A DNA stretch of 64,000 nt, taken from positions 1 to 64,000 of the forward strand of contig NZ_JACORU010000015.1 of the NCBI RefSeq assembly GCF_014297445.1, read 5' to 3'. The DNA is from Ramlibacter albus. GTDB taxonomy: Bacteria; Pseudomonadota; Gammaproteobacteria; Burkholderiales; Burkholderiaceae_C. The notes below the pieces were generated by a model. That model was not told the DNA's origin. It made no database searches and saw nothing but the letters and a program-made list of their open reading frames with translations. The position numbers and the translations under genes are program-made. Below, in pieces: positions 24,291 to 32,788 of the stretch; positions within the stretch are counted from its first letter, which is position 1, and every line of letters starts with the position of its first letter.

Positions 24291-25066
24291 CGCTGATGCG
24301 CGCCACCGGTCTCGCCAAATCCTTCGGCGGCCTGCGCGCCATCGACGGCGTGGACCTCGCTTTTGAAGCCGGCAAGGTGCATTCGATCATCGGCCCGAAC
24401 GGCGCCGGCAAGACGACGCTGATCAACATGCTCAGCGGCATCTACGCGCCCGACACCGGCACGATCACTTTCGACGGCGAGGACATCACAGGGCGCCCGG
24501 TGCACCGCTTCGCCGCCGCCGGCATCGGCCGCACCTTCCAGAACCTGCAGGTGTTCTTCAACATGACGGCGCTGGAGAACGTGATGACCGGCCGCCACCT
24601 GCGCGAACCGGTGTCGCTGGCCTCGGCGCTGCTGCGCACGCGGGGCCTGCGCGATGCCGAAACCGCATGCCGTGACAAGGCCCACGAGCTGCTGCGGCGC
24701 GTCGGCCTTGCGGGCGCCGACCACGTGGCCGCGGACAGCATGCCCTACGGCGCGCTCAAGCGGCTGGAGATCGCGCGCGCCCTCGCAGCCGAGCCGCGAC
24801 TCCTGCTGCTGGACGAGCCGGCCGCAGGCCTGAACGCCACCGAGGCCCGCGAGATCGACGCATTGATCCGCAAGCTCGCCGACGCGGGCACCACCATCGT
24901 CCTCGTCGAACACAACATGGCGCTCGTGATGGAGGTGTCCGACCACGTCTTCGTGCTGGACCGCGGGCGCAAGCTCGCCGAGGGCACGCCCGCCGAAGTG
25001 TCGAGCAACCCGCACGTGATCGAGGCCTACCTCGGCAGCGAGGAACCGGAGGCCGCCCATGCTTGA
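24287..25066 (+). CDS. LivG-type ABC ATPase
   Basis: In this 259-residue ATPase, Walker A is GPNGAGKTT, Walker B is LLLLDEPAAGL, and the H-loop reads TIVLVEHNMALVMEVSDHVFVLDRG. The signature LSGGQ is replaced by PYGALKRLEIARAL, as is usual for LivG. It overlaps livM by 4 bases and the LivF-type gene by 8 bases. Confidence 0.88.
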   Translation: MTLMRATGLAKSFGGLRAIDGVDLAFEAGKVHSIIGPNGAGKTTLINMLSGIYAPDTGTITFDGEDITGRPVHRFAAAGIGRTFQNLQVFFNMTALENVMTGRHLREPVSLASALLRTRGLRDAETACRDKAHELLRRVGLAGADHVAADSMPYGALKRLEIARALAAEPRLLLLDEPAAGLNATEAREIDALIRKLADAGTTIVLVEHNMALVMEVSDHVFVLDRGRKLAEGTPAEVSSNPHVIEAYLGSEEPEAAHA

Positions 25067-25751
25067 AGTGCAGGACCTCGGCAGCCGCTACGGCCGCATC
25101 CCCGCGCTGTCGGGCGTGAGCCTGCGCGTTGGCGAAGGCGAGCTGGTGGCGCTGGTCGGCGCCAACGGCGCGGGCAAGACGACGCTGCTGCGCGCGATCT
25201 CCGGCGTGCAGCCGGTCACGGCCGGCAGCATCCGGTTCGACGGCGGCGACATCGCGCGGCTGCATGCCCGCCAGCGTGTGCAGGCGGGCATCGTGCAGGT
25301 GCCCGAGGGCCGGCAGGTCTTCGCGCCGATGACCGTCGAGGACAACCTCAAGCTCGGCACGTTCGCGCGCGGCAACGTGAGCTTCCTCGACGCGGTGTTC
25401 GGCCTCTTCCCCGCGCTCGCGGACAAGCGCCGCGAGCTGGCCGGCAACCTCTCCGGCGGCCAGCAGCAGATGCTGGCCATCGGCCGCGCGCTGATGGCGC
25501 GCCCGAAACTCCTGCTGCTGGACGAGCCGAGCATGGGCCTGGCGCCGCGGCTCGTCTCGGAGATCTTCTCGCGCATCCGCGCGCTGCGCGAGGTGGGGAC
25601 CACGATCCTGCTCGTGGACCAGAACGCGCGCGCCGCCCTGTCCATTGCGGACCGCGGCTACGTCATGGAAACCGGCCGCATCGCGCTGGAAGGCGCGGCG
25701 CGCGAGCTTCTGCACGACCCGCAGGTGCGCCAGGCCTACCTGGGCGCCTGA
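25059..25751 (+). CDS. LivF-type ABC ATPase
   Basis: This 230-residue ATPase has Walker A GANGAGKTTLLRAI, signature LSGGQQQMLAIGRALM, Walker B LLLLDEPSMGLAP and ILLVDQNARAALSIADRGYVMETG. It completes the five-gene transporter. The orphan LivF at 13829 is a second ATPase of the same branch. A 19-base gap separates it from the thioesterase gene. Confidence 0.88.
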   Translation: MLEVQDLGSRYGRIPALSGVSLRVGEGELVALVGANGAGKTTLLRAISGVQPVTAGSIRFDGGDIARLHARQRVQAGIVQVPEGRQVFAPMTVEDNLKLGTFARGNVSFLDAVFGLFPALADKRRELAGNLSGGQQQMLAIGRALMARPKLLLLDEPSMGLAPRLVSEIFSRIRALREVGTTILLVDQNARAALSIADRGYVMETGRIALEGAARELLHDPQVRQAYLGA

Positions 25752-25770
25752 ACCTTCGACGAGGAAACCG

Positions 25771-26178
25771 ATGAAACCCACGCTCCAGCCCGGCCTGCGC
25801 CACACCGTCAACTTCGCGGTCACGCAGGGCCGCACCATCGACTTCATGGGCGAGAAGGCCCGCGTCTACGCCACGCCCATGCTCGTTCGAGACGTGGAGA
25901 TCGCCTGCCGTGAGCTGCTGCTCAAGCACCTCGATGCGGGCGAGGACTCCGTCGGCACGCGCATCGAGCTGGACCACCTCGCTGCCACGCTGCTGGGCAT
26001 GCCGGTCGCGCTGGACGTCGAGCTCGTCGCGCTCGAAGGCCGCGCGGCGAAGTTCGCGGTGACGGGCAGCGACAGCGTGGAGCCGATCTGCAAGGCCACG
26101 CACCATCGCTTCATCGTCGACGTGGCGAAGACCGAGCAACGCCTGGCAGCCAAGGCACAGAAAGCCGGTATCGCATGA
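25771..26178 (+). CDS. hotdog-fold thioesterase (fluoroacetyl-CoA-thioesterase-like)
   Basis: This 135-residue single hotdog domain resembles FlK-like thioesterases: LQPGLRHTVNFAVTQGRTIDFMG at the start, VYATPMLVRDVEIACRELLLKHLDAGEDSVGTRIELDHLAATLLG in the middle with the catalytic-type E and H residues, and a C-terminal beta strand IVDVAKTEQR. It overlaps the padB start by 4 bases. A thioesterase translationally coupled to phenylacetyl-CoA oxidoreductase might release CoA from stalled or dead-end thioesters. The substrate is not known. Confidence 0.75.
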   Translation: MKPTLQPGLRHTVNFAVTQGRTIDFMGEKARVYATPMLVRDVEIACRELLLKHLDAGEDSVGTRIELDHLAATLLGMPVALDVELVALEGRAAKFAVTGSDSVEPICKATHHRFIVDVAKTEQRLAAKAQKAGIA

Positions 26179-28895
26179 GCGCCGAGTTCGCCACGCGCAA
26201 GGTCCCCACTTACTGCTACCAGTGCGTGGCCGGCCCCGACCTGCTCACCGTGAAGGTGGAAGGCGGCGTGGCGACCGAGGTCGAGCCGAATTTCTGCGCG
26301 GCGGGCATCCACCCCGGCGGCGGCAAGGTGTGCGTCAAGGCCTACGGCCTGGTGCAGAAGACGTACAACCCCAACCGCGTGCTCACGCCGATGAAGCGCA
26401 CCAACCCGCGCAAGGGCCGCGGCGAGGACCCGCGCTTCGTGCCGATCTCGTGGGACGAGGCGATGACGACCATCGCGGCGCACCTCAACGCGATCCGCAA
26501 GGAAGGGCTCACGGACGAATCGGGCTACCCGCGCGTGGCCGCCAGCTTCGGCGGCGGTGGCACGCCGCAGTCGTACATGGGCACCTTCCCGGCCTTCCTC
26601 GCGGCGTGGGGCCCGGTGGACATGGGCTTCGGCTCGGGGCAAGGCGTCAAGTGCTACCACTCGGAGCACCTGTACGGCGAGTTCTGGCACCGCGCCTTCA
26701 TCGTGGCGCCCGACACGCCGCTGTGCAACTACCTGATCTCCTGCGGCTCGAACATCGAGGCCTCGGGCGGCGTCGCCGGTGTGTGGCGCCATTCGCGCGC
26801 TCGCGCGCGGGGCATGAAGCGCGTGCAGGTGGAGCCGCACCTGTCGGTGACCGGCGCCTGCTCGGCGCAATGGGTGCCGATCCGGCCGAAGACCGACGCG
26901 GCTTTCCTCTTCGCGCTGATCCACGTGCTGCTGCACGAGGTGAACCGCGATTCGCTCGACCTCACCTTCCTCGCGCAGCGCACCGGCTCGCCGTACCTCG
27001 TGGGCCCCAACGGCTACTACCTGCGCGACCGCGCCACGCGCAAGCCGCTGGTGTGGGACACGGCGACCGGCATGGCGCTGCCGCACGATGCGGCCGGCTT
27101 GCGAGAGGCACTCGAAGGCCGTTACGCGGTGGACGCCTTGGAAGTGGGCCCCGACGACGAAGTGCTGGGCGAAGGCCTGCTCGAAGGCCGCACCGCCTTC
27201 ACCTGCATGGTCGAACACATGCAGCAGTACACGCCCGAGTGGGCGCAGCAGGCCTGCGACGTGCCCGCCGCGACGATCCGGCAGGTGGCGCACGAGTACA
27301 TCGAGCACGCATGCGTCGGCCAGACGATCGAGATCGACGGGCAGACGCTGCCCTACCGCCCCGTTGCGGTGAGCCTCGGCAAGACCGTCAACAATGGCTG
27401 GGGCGGCTTCGAATGCTGCTGGGCGCGCACGGTGCTCGCCACGCTGGTCGGCGCGCTGGAAGTGCCGGGCGGCACCATCGGCACCACGGTGCGCCTCGCG
27501 CGGCCGATGGCGCAGCGGCTCGAAAGCGTGAAGCCCGGCCCGGACGGGTTCATGAACTTCCCGCTGAACCCCACGGACAAGGAGAAGTGGTCCGCCAGGC
27601 CGAACATCCGCAACGCCTACCGCACGATGGTGCCGCTGGCGGGCGACGGCCCGTGGAGCCAGGCGCTCGGGCCCACGCACTTCTCGTGGATGTTCCTCGA
27701 CGCCACGCCGCATGGCTTGCCGCGCGTGACGCTGCCGGACGTGTGGTTCGTGTACCGCACCAACCCCGCGATCTCGTTCTGGGACACGCCGGGCCTCGCG
27801 GACAAGATGGCGCGCTTCCCGTTCGTGGTGGCCTTTGCCTACACGCGCGACGAGACCAACCACTTCGCGGACATCCTGCTGCCCGACGCGACCGATCTCG
27901 AGAGCCTGCAGCTGATCCGCGTGGGCGGCACGAAATACGTCGAGCAGTTCTGGGACCATGAAGGTTTCGCGCTGCGGCAGCCCGCCGTCGCCACGCGCGG
28001 GCAGGCGCGCGACTTCACCGATGTCGCCAGCGACCTCGCCGAACGCACGGGCCTCACCCCCGGCTATATCGCCGCCATCAACAAGGGCGCGGGCGGCATC
28101 CCGCTCAAGGGCGTGCACGGCGACTTCTCGCTGGACGCGCGGCACCACGACCGCGACACGATCTGGGACGCCATCTGCCGGGCCGCAAGCGCCGAGGTCT
28201 CCGACGGCAAGGCTGCGCACGGCCTCGACTGGTGGAAGCAGGCGGGCGTGGCGACACGGCCCTACCCGCGCATCAACTGGTACCTGTACCCCACGATGGT
28301 GGCGCGCAAGCTGCGTTTCGAGCTGCCCTACCAGGAGCGCCTCGCGCGCGTGGGCGCCGAGCTCGGCCGCCGCCTGCACGAGAACGACATGCACTGGTGG
28401 GACACACAGCTGGGCGAATACCAGGCGCTGCCGAAGTGCAAGGACTTCGCCGCGCCGTGGGTTGCGCAGGTGCGCGAGGACGGCGGCCAGCCGGCCGAGT
28501 ACCCGTTCTGGCTGCTCACCGCGCGCAGCATGCAGTACGCGTGGGGCGGCAACGTGGGCATGCAGATGATCAAGGAAGTGGCGGACAACATCGCCGGCCA
28601 CCGTGGCGTGATCATCAACACGCGCCGGGCGCAGGAGCTCGGCATCGAGGACGGCGACCCCATCGAGGTGGCCACGCCGGCGCGCAAGGTGAGCGGCCGC
28701 GCCGTGCTGCGGCAGGGCATCCGGCCGGACACGTTGCTGGCCATCGGGCAGTTCGGGCACTGGGCGACACCGGGGGCGAAGGACTTCGGGCTTGCCAGCC
28801 TGAACGAGCTGGCGTCGATGTCGCTGGACCTGACTGATGCCACCGGGTCGGGGGCGGATCTTGTGCGCGTGAGCCTGCGGCGCGAGGAGTTGTGA
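26175..28895 (+). CDS. padB: phenylacetyl-CoA:acceptor oxidoreductase, molybdopterin subunit
   Basis: This 906-residue molybdopterin oxidoreductase of the DMSO-reductase family has an N-terminal Fe-S region using Cys14 and Cys17 (TYCYQC), with further cysteines at 41 and 53. The cofactor-binding body includes GSGQGVKCYHSEHLYGEFWHR and a C-terminal MGD domain (QYAWGGNVGMQMIKE; GVIINTRRAQELGIEDGDPIEV). PadB oxidises phenylacetyl-CoA to phenylglyoxylate in Thauera and Azoarcus. No Tat signal is present, which suggests a cytoplasmic site. Fe-S and membrane subunits follow, but after an unusual 556-bp palindromic gap. Confidence 0.85.
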   Translation: MSAEFATRKVPTYCYQCVAGPDLLTVKVEGGVATEVEPNFCAAGIHPGGGKVCVKAYGLVQKTYNPNRVLTPMKRTNPRKGRGEDPRFVPISWDEAMTTIAAHLNAIRKEGLTDESGYPRVAASFGGGGTPQSYMGTFPAFLAAWGPVDMGFGSGQGVKCYHSEHLYGEFWHRAFIVAPDTPLCNYLISCGSNIEASGGVAGVWRHSRARARGMKRVQVEPHLSVTGACSAQWVPIRPKTDAAFLFALIHVLLHEVNRDSLDLTFLAQRTGSPYLVGPNGYYLRDRATRKPLVWDTATGMALPHDAAGLREALEGRYAVDALEVGPDDEVLGEGLLEGRTAFTCMVEHMQQYTPEWAQQACDVPAATIRQVAHEYIEHACVGQTIEIDGQTLPYRPVAVSLGKTVNNGWGGFECCWARTVLATLVGALEVPGGTIGTTVRLARPMAQRLESVKPGPDGFMNFPLNPTDKEKWSARPNIRNAYRTMVPLAGDGPWSQALGPTHFSWMFLDATPHGLPRVTLPDVWFVYRTNPAISFWDTPGLADKMARFPFVVAFAYTRDETNHFADILLPDATDLESLQLIRVGGTKYVEQFWDHEGFALRQPAVATRGQARDFTDVASDLAERTGLTPGYIAAINKGAGGIPLKGVHGDFSLDARHHDRDTIWDAICRAASAEVSDGKAAHGLDWWKQAGVATRPYPRINWYLYPTMVARKLRFELPYQERLARVGAELGRRLHENDMHWWDTQLGEYQALPKCKDFAAPWVAQVREDGGQPAEYPFWLLTARSMQYAWGGNVGMQMIKEVADNIAGHRGVIINTRRAQELGIEDGDPIEVATPARKVSGRAVLRQGIRPDTLLAIGQFGHWATPGAKDFGLASLNELASMSLDLTDATGSGADLVRVSLRREEL

Positions 28896-28924
28896 TGAAG
28901 CTCGCTGTCGCGGTTGTGAAGGGA

Positions 28925-29415
28925 GCGTCCGTAAGCGTAGTCACGGTTTCGCCATTCTTATGTGCGTTGCTCTCCCCATCCCTCCCCCCGCCCTCCCCTC
29001 CCCTCCGGGGAGAAGAGGGAGCTAAGCCGGACAGCCGATTTGGACTCGTCAAAACTGTGAGGGCCGAATCGGGAGACGTCGGGGGGCGGGCGAACACTGC
29101 TAGCGCTATCGGCAAGACCCGAGCGGACAGTTTGCTGCGTGCTACGCAGCCTAAGCCAGCGTCCTCTCGTCACCGCATCATCTTCTTAGGCTGGGTAGCA
29201 CCCAGCAACGTGTGGACCCGGATCTCGCCGATAGCGCTAACGGCGTCCGAGCACCGCCCGACGTCTCCCGATTTGGCCTTGTCCGTTCAGACGAGCCCAA
29301 ATCGGCTGTCCGATTTAGCTCCCTCTCTTTCCCGGAGGGGAAGGGAGGGCGGGGGGAGGGATGGGGAGAGCAACGCACATATGCATGGCGAAACCGAGAC
29401 TACGCTTACGGACGC
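28925..29415. repeat. ~490-bp imperfect palindrome filling the padB-padC gap
   Basis: The 556-bp interval 28896-29451 holds no credible gene. It is a long inverted repeat centred at about 29170. Outermost arms GCGTCCGTAAGCGTAGT (28925-28941) and its exact complement (29399-29415) are followed inward by matching blocks: GTGCGTTGCTCTCCCCATCC with the complement near 29370, GGACAGCCGATTTGG with the complement near 29305, AATCGGGAGACGTCGGG with the complement near 29265, TAGCGCTATCGGC with the complement near 29235, and GCCTAAG (29149-29155) with CTTAGGC (29185-29191). It resembles two copies of a dispersed repeat head to head, or one large MITE-like palindrome. In RNA it would form a very large hairpin. 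Confidence 0.85.
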
Positions 29416-29451
29416 CCCAAAAAACCGAGCCCACGCGCCGGAGCAACCCAA

Positions 29452-30102
29452 ATGACCCGCTGGTCCATGGTCGCAGACCTGCGCCGCTGCGTCGGCTGCC
29501 AAACCTGCACGGCCTCGTGCAAGCACGCCAACGCCACGCCCCCCGGCGTGCAGTGGCGGCGCGTGCTGGACGTGGAAGTGGGCGAGTACCCCGACGTGCA
29601 GCGCGCCTTCGTGCCCATGGGCTGCCAGCACTGCGACGAGCCCGCCTGCCTGCCGGTGTGCCCCACCACCGCCACGCGCAAGCGCGCCGACGGCATCGTC
29701 ACCATCGACTACGACCTGTGCATCGGCTGCGCGTACTGCACCGTGGCGTGCCCCTACCAGGCGCGCAGCAAGGCGCCGGCCGGTGCGTTCGCCTACGGTG
29801 CGCAACCGATCGACAACGAGGCGGTGCGCGACGACGAAGCGCGGCGCGAGGTGTCCACCAAGTGCACGTTCTGCGTGGAGCGCATCGACAACGGCATCGC
29901 GCGCGGGCAGAAGCCCGGCGTGGACCCTGACGCGACACCCGCCTGCGTGAATGCGTGCATCGCGGAAGCGCTGGCGTTCGGCGACCTCGAGGACCCGCAG
30001 AGCAACGTGTCGCGGCTGCTGGAGAAGAACCAGCACTTCCGCATCAACGAGGAGCTGGGCACCGGCCCGGGCTTCTACTACCTGTGGGACCGCAAGCCAT
30101 GA
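29452..30102 (+). CDS. padC: phenylacetyl-CoA:acceptor oxidoreductase, Fe-S subunit
   Basis: This 216-residue DmsB/NrfC-type protein has four [4Fe-4S] motifs: CVGCQTCTASCK, CQHCDEPACLPVCP, CIGCAYCTVACPYQ and CTFCVER...CVNAC. PadC relays electrons from PadB to the membrane subunit. The frame stays open upstream through the palindrome, but the first ATG with homology-like sequence after it is at 29452 (MTRWSMVADLRRCVGC). Ribosome-binding complementarity is poor there (CAACCCAA), so translation may be inefficient. It overlaps padD by 4 bases. Confidence 0.85.
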   Translation: MTRWSMVADLRRCVGCQTCTASCKHANATPPGVQWRRVLDVEVGEYPDVQRAFVPMGCQHCDEPACLPVCPTTATRKRADGIVTIDYDLCIGCAYCTVACPYQARSKAPAGAFAYGAQPIDNEAVRDDEARREVSTKCTFCVERIDNGIARGQKPGVDPDATPACVNACIAEALAFGDLEDPQSNVSRLLEKNQHFRINEELGTGPGFYYLWDRKP

Positions 30103-30953
30103 CCGCACCACGGCACCTGCAGAAGCACCAGCAGCACTGGGACTGGCGCGCGGCCGGCAACTTCGTGTTCGGCGGCGCGGGTTCGGCGCTCGCGGCCTGC
30201 GCGGGGCTGCACGCGGGCGAACGTGCCGAAGCCCCGTTGCTCGCAGCAGTGGGCCTCGCGCTGGTCGGGCTGGGGCTCGTGTGCGTGTGGTTCGAGATCG
30301 GCAAGCCGATGCGCGCGCTCAACGTGTTCTTCCACCTGCGCCGCTCGTGGATGTCGCGCGAGGCGCTGGCGGGTGCCGTGCTGTTCGCTCTGGGTGCGGC
30401 GTTCGTGTTCGGCGTGAGAGGGCTGGCCATGCCGATGGCAGTGGCCGCGGTGGTTTTCCTCTTCTGCCAGGCGAACATCCTCGGCGCCGCGCAGGCCATC
30501 CCCGCATGGCGGGGCGGCACCGCAGTGGCCTTGCTCGTTGCGACAGGGCTGGCCGAGGGTGCCGGCCTGTTCTGCGCGCTCGCCGCGTGGAACGAATTGC
30601 CCGAGCGCTTCGCATGGGGCCTGGGCACGCTGGTGCTCGTGCGCTGGCTGCTGTGGCGCTACTGGCGGCTGCAATTGCAGGCCGACGCGCCTGCGGCTGC
30701 GTTGCGGGTGATCGACCGCAACGGCGCGCTGCTGCAGTGGGCCGGCACGGCACTGCCGCTCGCGCTGCTGGCCCTGCGCATCGCGGGCTCGCTGTCGCCC
30801 GCGCCTGCCGCTGCCACGCTCGCGGCCGCCGGCGCACTCGCCGTGGCGACGGGAGCGGCTTTCAAGTTCACGCTGGTCACGCGGGCCGGCCACCACCACG
30901 GCATCGCCCTGCCGCGCATGCCGGTGCGGGGCGTGCCGCGCACCGCCCCCTGA
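30099..30953 (+). CDS. padD: phenylacetyl-CoA:acceptor oxidoreductase, membrane anchor
   Basis: This 284-residue polytopic membrane protein has about eight hydrophobic helices and an N-terminal DWRAAGNFVFGGAGS typical of DmsC/NrfD-type anchors in phenylacetyl-CoA oxidoreductases. Family features include FEIGKPMRALNVFFHLRRSWMSREAL and FKFTLVTRAGHHHGIALP. It would pass electrons from PadC to the quinone pool. It starts in the padC stop codon. Confidence 0.82.
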   Translation: MTAPRHLQKHQQHWDWRAAGNFVFGGAGSALAACAGLHAGERAEAPLLAAVGLALVGLGLVCVWFEIGKPMRALNVFFHLRRSWMSREALAGAVLFALGAAFVFGVRGLAMPMAVAAVVFLFCQANILGAAQAIPAWRGGTAVALLVATGLAEGAGLFCALAAWNELPERFAWGLGTLVLVRWLLWRYWRLQLQADAPAAALRVIDRNGALLQWAGTALPLALLALRIAGSLSPAPAAATLAAAGALAVATGAAFKFTLVTRAGHHHGIALPRMPVRGVPRTAP

Positions 30954-30983
30954 GGCAACAACGACGAGGAGACGAGGACGACG

Positions 30984-32318
30984 ATGGACGCAGCGAGCCC
31001 CCTGGACAGCCGCGGCAACGTGCGCTACTTGCACCCGCTGGTCGAAACCTTGTCCCGCGACGCGATCGTGGACGCCCAGCTGCAGCGCCTGCGCGAGACG
31101 CTCGCGAACGCATACGCCAATGTCCCGGCGGTGCGGCGCCGCTTCGCCGAGGCCGGCGTTCGCCCGGCCGACGTCGTGCACCTGGAAGACGTGGCGCAGC
31201 TGCCCTTCACCACCAAGGCCGACCTGCGCGACAACTACCCCTTCGGCCTGTTCGCGCGGCCCATCGAGCAGCTGGCGCGGCTGCACGCATCGTCCGGCAC
31301 CACCGGCAAGCCAACGGTGGTGGCGTACACGAGCGACGACCTCGCGAACTGGTCGGACCTGATGGCGCGGTCGATGTACGCGGCCGGCGTGCGGCCCGGG
31401 GACATCGTGCACAACGCCTATGGCTACGGGCTCTTCACCGGCGGGCTGGGCGCGCATTACGGCGCCGAGCGGCTGGGCGCCGTCGTGGTGCCGGTCTCGG
31501 GCGGCGGCACCGAGCGGCAGGTGACGCTGCTGCAGGATTTCGGGGCGACGGTGCTGTGCGCGACGCCTTCGTACGCGCTCGCGATCGCCGAGGCAGCGCG
31601 CGAACAGGGCGTGGACCTCGCGCGCGGGCCCTTGCGCATCGGGCTGTTCGGCGCCGAACCGTGGAGCGCGGCGATGCGCAACGAGATCGAGGCGCAGCTC
31701 TGGCTGGTGGCCATCGACGTGTACGGACTGTCCGAGATCATGGGCCCCGGCGTCGCGTGCGAATGCGACTGCCGCCAGGGGCTGCACGCCTGGGAGGACC
31801 ACTTCCTTTTCGAGGTGATCGATCCCGAGACGGGCGAGCCCGTGCCCGAAGGGCAGGCGGGCGAGCTGGTGATCACCACGCTCACCAAGGAAGCGCTGCC
31901 GATGGTGCGCTACCGCACGCGCGACATCACGCGCATGACCACGCAGCGGTGCGACTGCGGCCGCACCCATGCGCGCATCCTGCGCATCGCGGGGCGCAAC
32001 GACGACATGCTGATCATCCGCGGGGTCAACGTGTACCCGTCGCAGATCGAGGCCGTGCTGGTGGGCCGCTCGCACCTGGCGCCGCACTACCAGCTGGTGG
32101 TGCAGCGCGAAGGCGTGCTCGACACGGTGCGCATCGAGGTGGAAGCGCACCCGGGCGTGGACAGCGAGACCTACGCGCATCTCGCGCGCGAGGTGGTCCA
32201 CCACGTGAAGGTCCATGTGGGTATCACGACCGACGTGGCCGTGGTGGCGCCGGGGACCATCGCGCGTTCGCAAGGCAAGGCCGTCAGGGTGCGCGACCTG
32301 CGGCCCAAGGAGCTGTGA
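30984..32318 (+). CDS. padJ: phenylacetate-CoA ligase (AMP-forming)
   Basis: This 444-residue member of the PaaK branch of the ANL superfamily has the adenylate P-loop SSGTTGKPT at residues 103-111. Further motifs are YGYGLFTGGLGAHYGAE, VYGLSEIMGPGVACEC and the C-terminal hinge RIAGRNDDMLIIRGVNVYPSQIE. It activates phenylacetate with ATP and CoA, the first step before PadBCD. Aerobic paaK context is absent. The downstream hcrC start overlaps its stop by one base. A 4-hydroxybenzoate or benzoate ligase role cannot be fully excluded. Confidence 0.82.
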   Translation: MDAASPLDSRGNVRYLHPLVETLSRDAIVDAQLQRLRETLANAYANVPAVRRRFAEAGVRPADVVHLEDVAQLPFTTKADLRDNYPFGLFARPIEQLARLHASSGTTGKPTVVAYTSDDLANWSDLMARSMYAAGVRPGDIVHNAYGYGLFTGGLGAHYGAERLGAVVVPVSGGGTERQVTLLQDFGATVLCATPSYALAIAEAAREQGVDLARGPLRIGLFGAEPWSAAMRNEIEAQLWLVAIDVYGLSEIMGPGVACECDCRQGLHAWEDHFLFEVIDPETGEPVPEGQAGELVITTLTKEALPMVRYRTRDITRMTTQRCDCGRTHARILRIAGRNDDMLIIRGVNVYPSQIEAVLVGRSHLAPHYQLVVQREGVLDTVRIEVEAHPGVDSETYAHLAREVVHHVKVHVGITTDVAVVAPGTIARSQGKAVRVRDLRPKEL

Positions 32319-32788
32319 TGCCAACCCGGTTGCTGAAGCTGAAAGTGAATGGGCGGCTGCGCGAGATCGCCGCGCGCGACAGCGCACTCCTGCTGGAGGT
32401 GCTGCGCGAAATGCTGGGCCTGACCGGCACCAAGCAGGGCTGCGACGGCGGCGAGTGCGGTGCCTGCACAGTGATCGTCGACGGGCAGCCGCGGCTGGCG
32501 TGCATCACGCTCGCGGCGACGGTGGAAGGCAGCGCCATCGAGACGATCGAAGGGCAGGCGCGCGGCGGGGAGCTCAGCGCCGTGCAGCGCGCCTTCCACG
32601 AGAAGCTGGGTGCCCAGTGCGGCTACTGCACGCCCGGGATGGTGATGGCCGCGGAAGCGCTGCTGCGCCGCGAAGCGAAGCCCAGCGAAGCGGAGATTCG
32701 CGAGGCCATGGCCGGGAACCTGTGCCGCTGCACGGGCTACGTGAAGATCGTCGAGGCCGTGCAGGCGGCTGCGGAGGCGCGGCCATGA
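32318..32788 (+). CDS. hcrC: 4-hydroxybenzoyl-CoA reductase, gamma (2Fe-2S) subunit
   Basis: This 156-residue xanthine-oxidase-family iron-sulfur subunit carries two [2Fe-2S] clusters: Cys42, Cys47, Cys50 and Cys62 (plant-ferredoxin type) and Cys101, Cys104, Cys136 and Cys138 (CGYC...CRC). HcrC passes electrons to the molybdenum subunit for reductive removal of the para-hydroxyl group of 4-hydroxybenzoyl-CoA, giving benzoyl-CoA. The start overlaps the padJ stop by one base (TGATG), and hcrA overlaps its end. Confidence 0.9.
   Translation: MPTRLLKLKVNGRLREIAARDSALLLEVLREMLGLTGTKQGCDGGECGACTVIVDGQPRLACITLAATVEGSAIETIEGQARGGELSAVQRAFHEKLGAQCGYCTPGMVMAAEALLRREAKPSEAEIREAMAGNLCRCTGYVKIVEAVQAAAEARP

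Noticed and set aside
25866..28760. Long minus-strand open frame (964 codons) opposite padB and the thioesterase
   Set aside because: It is a GC-driven shadow: low-complexity arginine/alanine/histidine-rich sequence with no recognisable domain, while the plus strand encodes a clear molybdoenzyme.
28896..29451. Open frames through the padB-padC gap as a small gene or N-terminal extension of PadC
   Set aside because: The frames are the translation of the palindrome (proline/serine/arginine-rich, mirrored on both sides), and PadC-type homology begins only at 29452.
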